DNA of 64,000 bases from Icerya purchasi (Eukaryota > Arthropoda > Insecta > Hemiptera > Monophlebidae). The stretch's first letter is position 1, and the number at the start of each line of letters is the position of its first letter. The DNA lies in the NCBI GenBank assembly GCA_039619475.1, contig CM077116.1:35475183-35539182 (forward strand), in the 5' to 3' direction. The notes under the pieces are model-generated. The model saw only the letters and a list, made by a program, of their open reading frames with translations. It was not told where the DNA came from and searched no databases. This document shows, one piece after another, positions 59,356-64,000 of this stretch. The translations under genes were made by a program, and so were the position numbers.

Positions 59356-60839
59356 TTAAAGACAGAATTTTATAGTTCTTATCTTCCTCCGAGTACGTAA
59401 AATCATGTCATGATCGAAAATATCAAAAATCGTCGGTATCTTAAAATAGAAAATACTTTATATTACGATAACATATTAGGTTAAACTGGTTCTAGATTAG
59501 ATTTTCTTGCAAATTTTAAAATCCTGCACATAGAGAAAAATAACACTCATTGGCACAGTTATTAACTTTAATTTCTCAAAATAACACAAATATTTATAAT
59601 TTTATGTACTCTTTTATAGATTACAAAATATATTTATTATATAACTAAAATAAAAGGGTTAACGTGAATTTACCAGATGTAATTAATTAATCAACACATA
59701 AAAAATTATTCATACATATCAATCGTAATAAACAAAATCGAAGTGCAATGATATAATTAATCTGGCCCAGATCCGCAAACTTTAAGACACATACAAAATT
59801 ATCAATCTCTTTAAGCACATAAAATATCCAATAAGAAGTTGTATCAGCGCTTCTTGACCTTTTCACAATGCAGATCCCAACTGCCCCGTTATATCAAATT
59901 TTTTGATAATAATAAATAGATATTGAGAGCGTTCCTTTAATTTACTGGTAAATATCCAAAAAATTTAGAGGGTAAAGAAAAATAGGTAGATATATACAAT
60001 TTTATATTTATCGGTATAAATTTGTATAAACATAAAATTTATGACAGTAAACTTTGTATTTTTCCCGCTAATTTTTCGAATTTTTACGGACAGCAAGTTA
60101 AGAACCGCTAAGTTATACAATAAATTCAGAATCTGTAAAATATAATAATAAGAAATATATCAGAAATATACCATATAATTTAATGAACACTTATATGTCC
60201 TTAGATATGACTATAATGATAAATATTCAATATAAAAATGTCATCAATAACGATAAAAATCTAAGAATTTTAAACTTTATATAATTGTGTTAAATCACTT
60301 TATATTAATAAATTTAAAAGAAATACAAATACAACTATTCTTCATAATACTTTATTTAAAACTAATTTATATTATTTTAATTAATTTGAATATCAATTTT
60401 AATTTTTTGGAAATACTTTTGAAATTTAATATCGATTTTAATACATAACTAATTTATGAATTGTAAACCTCTTTCCATACAACTTTGATTTTTAATACTA
60501 AACGCAACAAAAATGTAGAGGTCCTTCCAATTCGCTTTCCAGATGGTTGAAAAATGTTTTCAATGACTGCACACGTTGATTGTTATGAATATATTTCTGT
60601 GCGTTTTTTATTAGAAAAATTATATTTTAGGTATATAGGGTCGTCAGCTTTATCTATCGGTTTATTCGTTACAAAAACAAATAAATAACGTCTTGTAATT
60701 TTACCTGTGATCAGCTGTTTTTCAACCAATTTGAAAAAATTTCCGACTAAATCACTGCAGAATGTAATAAGAATATACTGCACATAAGGTTTTTGAAATG
60801 TGCACCAAATATTCTCAGTAATTCACTTTCACAAACAAA

Positions 60840-60858
60840 TATATATATATATATATAC
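60840..60858. repeat. (AT)n microsatellite
   Basis: A short perfect AT run. Confidence 0.85.
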
Positions 60859-61439
60859 GCAAAACATTTAATATCTGTATATAAAAAGGCAAAGTCCTTC
60901 TTTGTTTATTAACCGATTTTATTTTTCTTTTTTTTGTTTAGTAGCTATTAAAACGCGTTTTCTTTTTTTTATTTAAATATAAAATAAATACAAAAAAAAT
61001 AAAAAACGAACTTTGTTACGATATTTTTGATTCATTTATGTTTTTTTTTTTTTTTTTTTTTTTGTTATATGTATATATCTTTACCGCATGATTTTCGAAC
61101 CGTAATTATGTGACCGCCCGCTGATCGGCTGAGAGCCAAGACTAATGCTTCTTTTTTTTGCTTATTTGTTCCCCGCCGTTTCCAGTTATCTGTAGTTACC
61201 CGCTCGCATGTTTTGCCTACCATATGTTTTATTGCTTTGTACTGCCAGTATTGATGCCACCGCCCCGTACACGAAAACACTACCAGAGCTGATAATCGAC
61301 GACGTTCGAAAATCAAAGATAATACTAAAGGCAGAACAAATTATCTATTAGGTTGCCGTCGAAGGATCGCACCCCCAACACTGATTCGTATCATACTGAA
61401 AACATTAGCGTATTCTAGGCGAATTTTGTAATTTCCGTG

Positions 61440-61697
61440 CAACTTTTTCTAAAAATTTTTCGTAGGAACCGAATTTGAACCTTATCCAATATTTTCGGAA
61501 AAAAATCATCAAAATCTGTCGAGCCGTTCTTGAGATACATGTTTTTCCCGAATTGTGCAATTTTTCTTATCTTTTTTTTACAGGCCTCCTCCCAAGAACT
61601 ACGAATACAACAAAAAAAAATTATCCAATTTGATGCAGTTGTTCGGAAGTTATGCGCGTACATACATTTCGATAATTTATTTTTATATATATAGATA
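61440..61697 (+). mobile_element. Retroposon 3' tail
   Basis: AAAATCTGTCGAGCCGTTCT (61511-61530) is the same conserved tail motif as at 48309 and 51217. It is followed by a TTATTTTTATATATATAGAT end near 61677-61696. The unit may begin near 60880 (ATATAAAAAGGCAAAGTCC), but that start is a guess. Confidence 0.5.
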
Positions 61698-61739
61698 TAT
61701 ACGGAATTAACACAACTATGAGGTTATTAAGCTGAACTT

Positions 61740-64000
61740 ATGATATTAATTACGGAGTATAATATAAATTACAGTTTCTGAGGAATACGAAGAGATCATT
61801 TATATGTGTACTATTATTACGCTGTAATTGGGATAGGTTTAAGGATAGATTAAACTTTTGGCAGGATTCGGATAAATTATTACAGCTTGTTAGGATATGT
61901 CGGTGAGCAAGCTGGGTAGTGTTACGGAAGGGGCAGGATGGAGGTGGTGTGTTATTGAAAAGGTATGAATAGGTTACATTAGTATGGCCGAGCCTTAATC
62001 TAGTTAAAATTATTTTCTCTTTTCATGATTTTCAATCAGATGATTCCTATTCTGCGATCTTTTTTTTTGTTTTATGCCTCTGAGATAGTTTCGATCTCCA
62101 TTCCGCATTTCATAGTCTTATAATTTTCTCTTTATACACGGCCTTTAGATCATCTGGGTTATGGTTTCAGTATTAGTATCCAGGAACAGCGAATTTGATC
62201 TCTTTGCTAATTTATCTGCAATTTCGTTGCCCTTTATTCCTTTATGACTCGGGATCCATATGAATAAAATATCCAGTCCAATGAAATGTAATTCTGTTAT
62301 GATTTCATGGATTCTCTCCACGATAGGGTTGGTGTTAAATATCATTCGGATATTCGTGAGGGCGCTAGCCGAGTCTGTTAGTATTATAAACTAGTATTCG
62401 CGATATCTCTTGCAATGCAAGTATATTGCACACAGTTCAGCAGTTTTAGTTGAGCTCCATGACGGCAGTTTTTCAGCTTTGCTTGTGTTTGGAATGAGGA
62501 AAGCTGCTTCGGCCGCTATTGCTGTTTTTGATCCAGCGGTGGAACAGTGCACTCTGTTTAGATACTGCTCTAAAATACTGTTTGATCTTAACTGCATGTC
62601 TACGGTACTTACGGAGTTGTTCGATAACTTCAAAAGCTCGTCGATGATTTGGATTGACGTTACTGTCCATGGTGCAGGACATACGAAGATATGGGGAAGC
62701 GAGCGGTATGTTTTCGGATATTTTGTTCAAATTTTAGCGCTATATGCTGATCACCCTTTTGGGTGGACTCGTATTTATTCCGATAATAGTCGTTAAATAG
62801 GTTTCCTTTTGGTAAGTCTGGTATAGCTGCGACGGCGACTAGGGGATTTGCGGTTTAGATCATTCTTCGATATTTCGGAGGAGATTCGTTGGCTTCTGCA
62901 TAGAGGCTTGTCGTGGGTGTGGTTCTGAACGCTTCTGTCGCTAATCTAACGCCTTTGGTGACAAATGAAATCTAATATTTCTAAGGTTGTGCGACTTGCT
63001 GAATTATAAAGATGAGCACTAAAGTCCAATTTCGTTCGGATGAGGGATCGATATAAATGTAATAGTGTTCTTCTGCTGCATCCTTTATCGGAGTGATTGA
63101 GCAACTTGAGAATTCCTAGACAGCGAATGTATTTCGAGCGTATGTACGTTATATGGTCGATCCATGACAGCTTTTTATCAAGTAGGATTCCTAAAAACTT
63201 GACTGTTTGTAATACTGGAATTGATCTGGAGCACAGTGTCAAAACTATATTTTGTTGTTTGTCTTTGTCATTTAAGAAGTTTATGTAATTCGTTTTCTCG
63301 GCGGATATTAGAAAACCATGGTCGTGGCTCCAGGTGTTGATGTTGTTATCGTTGGCTGTATTATTTGTTTAGCGATTTCGAGCGACGACGCTTGAAGAGA
63401 TATGCTAACATGATCAGCGAACATTCTGATACAAACTGGCTTTTCTACAACCGAAGTAATATCGTTTAGCGCAAGCAGGAACAAAGTGGCACGCAAGGGT
63501 GATCCTTGAAGTACCTGGTTGGAAATCGTTCTTTCCTCTGATAGAATGTTGCCTATTTTAAGACGAATCTGTCTATTAGTAAGGAAATTTTTGATTATGT
63601 TTGCTAAATTACTATCTATCCCGATTTAATGTAGTTTTTGGAGGATGAGGTACCGCCGTACACAGTCAAAAGTCTTAGAGGAATCGAAGAAAACTACGAC
63701 TGTGGAATTCAAATTTATGATCTTTTGATATTCATAACAAGATCATTCACAACTAGCTGTGTTCATCGTTGCTGTCTAACACCATATTGATGGATAGATA
63801 GTATCTTGTTGGCTTCGAGTGTCCATGAAAGCCTTTTGCTTAGCAACTGCTTTAATATTGTACCCAGTATGCTTGTAACTGCTATTGGTCTATAGTTGTC
63901 AGTGGAAGAGTTCTTATTCGATTTGGGGATTGGGATTATGATACCGATCTTCCAGCAAGCCAGGAATATCGATTTTTTATAATCTTTGTTGTAAATTTTT
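61740..64000 (-). pseudogene. LINE ORF2 remnant: RT, RNase H and C-terminal part, 5' side beyond the window
   Basis: Read on the minus strand from 64000: WKIGIIIPIPKSNKN, DNYRPIAVTSILGTILKQL and IHQYGVRQQ (RT fingers), GSPLRATLFLLALNDI and CIRMFADH (the catalytic FADD, changed to FADH), then TVKFLGILLDKKLSW (thumb). RNase H follows: TAGSKTAIAAEA (TDGSK changed to TAGSK), KTAELCAIYL, LTDSASAL and FIWIPSHKGIKGNEIADKLA. The end (about 62000-61850) reads LGHTNVTYSYLF and CPFRNTTQLAHRHILTSC. Stops and frameshifts plus two lost catalytic Asp mark it as dead. RT plus RNase H points to the Jockey/I/R1 group. The endonuclease part would lie right of the window. Confidence 0.85.

Larger units (their letters stand above)
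58248..64000. other. Right-hand region: LINE debris, no further FAM50 exon recognised
   Basis: If the FAM50-like gene begins right of the window, all of this is intron. It holds an RT fragment (58590-59355), a retroposon tail (61440-61697) and a LINE ORF2 remnant (61740-64000). Between 59360 and 60880 I see only AT-rich sequence. Confidence 0.55.

Noticed and set aside
62410..62796. A 128-codon plus-strand frame
   Set aside because: It is the antisense of the LINE RNase H region, whose minus-strand reading has clear family motifs.
1..64000. CRISPR arrays, operons, bacterial promoters, complete tRNA or rRNA genes
   Set aside because: None is present. The only regularly spaced repeats are the piggyBac units and microsatellites, and the tRNA-like stretches lack a full cloverleaf.

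Overview
The window looks like a piece of an insect nuclear genome. It is AT-rich, has long introns with GT..AG borders, many homopolymer and dinucleotide runs, and decayed copies of several eukaryotic transposon superfamilies. A hemipteran or similar insect with a large genome would fit, but the sequence does not fix the order. Nothing bacterial, plasmid-like or CRISPR-like is present.

Three conserved genes are supported. (1) Positions 1-37.3 kb, plus strand: the 3' part of a large gene for a type I membrane protein, best matched to insect stranded at second (sas, 'putative epidermal cell surface receptor'). Thirteen exons (41..35281) join in frame with GT..AG borders. They give about 1131 residues: an FN3-like segment, two complete ten-cysteine VWC modules, a long disordered Pro/His/Asp-rich spacer, three FN3 modules, a transmembrane helix and a short tail with an NPxY motif. 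The first exons lie upstream of the window. (2) 40883..41314, plus strand: mitochondrial ribosomal protein L14 (mRpL14), with its CDS in one exon. (3) 51913..58247, minus strand: the last three recognisable coding exons of a FAM50/XAP5 homologue. The exons for its N-terminal half are not visible and probably lie beyond the right edge.

The rest is intron and intergenic DNA rich in mobile-element remains. Those with clear ends are a 288-bp hAT-type MITE with an 8-bp target duplication (20042..20329), an internally deleted piggyBac element with TTAA and an 18-bp TIR (37463..38648), and a 630-bp pogo/Tigger-like element flanked by TA (55130..55759). Coding remnants include mariner transposase (26.4-27.4 kb, minus), a Mutator/Phantom-like transposase (45.1-46.06 kb, minus) next to a second mariner-like scrap, and LINE pieces at 22.3 kb, 58.6-59.3 kb and 61.7-64.0 kb (the last with RT plus RNase H). 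There are also tRNA-derived SINE-like pieces, retroposon 3' tails and five long fold-backs or hairpins.

The three genes have unrelated jobs: epithelial/neural cell-surface signalling, mitochondrial translation and nuclear/spliceosomal function. They look like ordinary neighbours, not an operon or a functional cluster. I found no convincing new biological system. The most interesting points are the modular sas architecture with frame-neutral cassette exons, the piggyBac end built from tandem copies of its own TIR sequence, and the nested SINE/hAT insertion.
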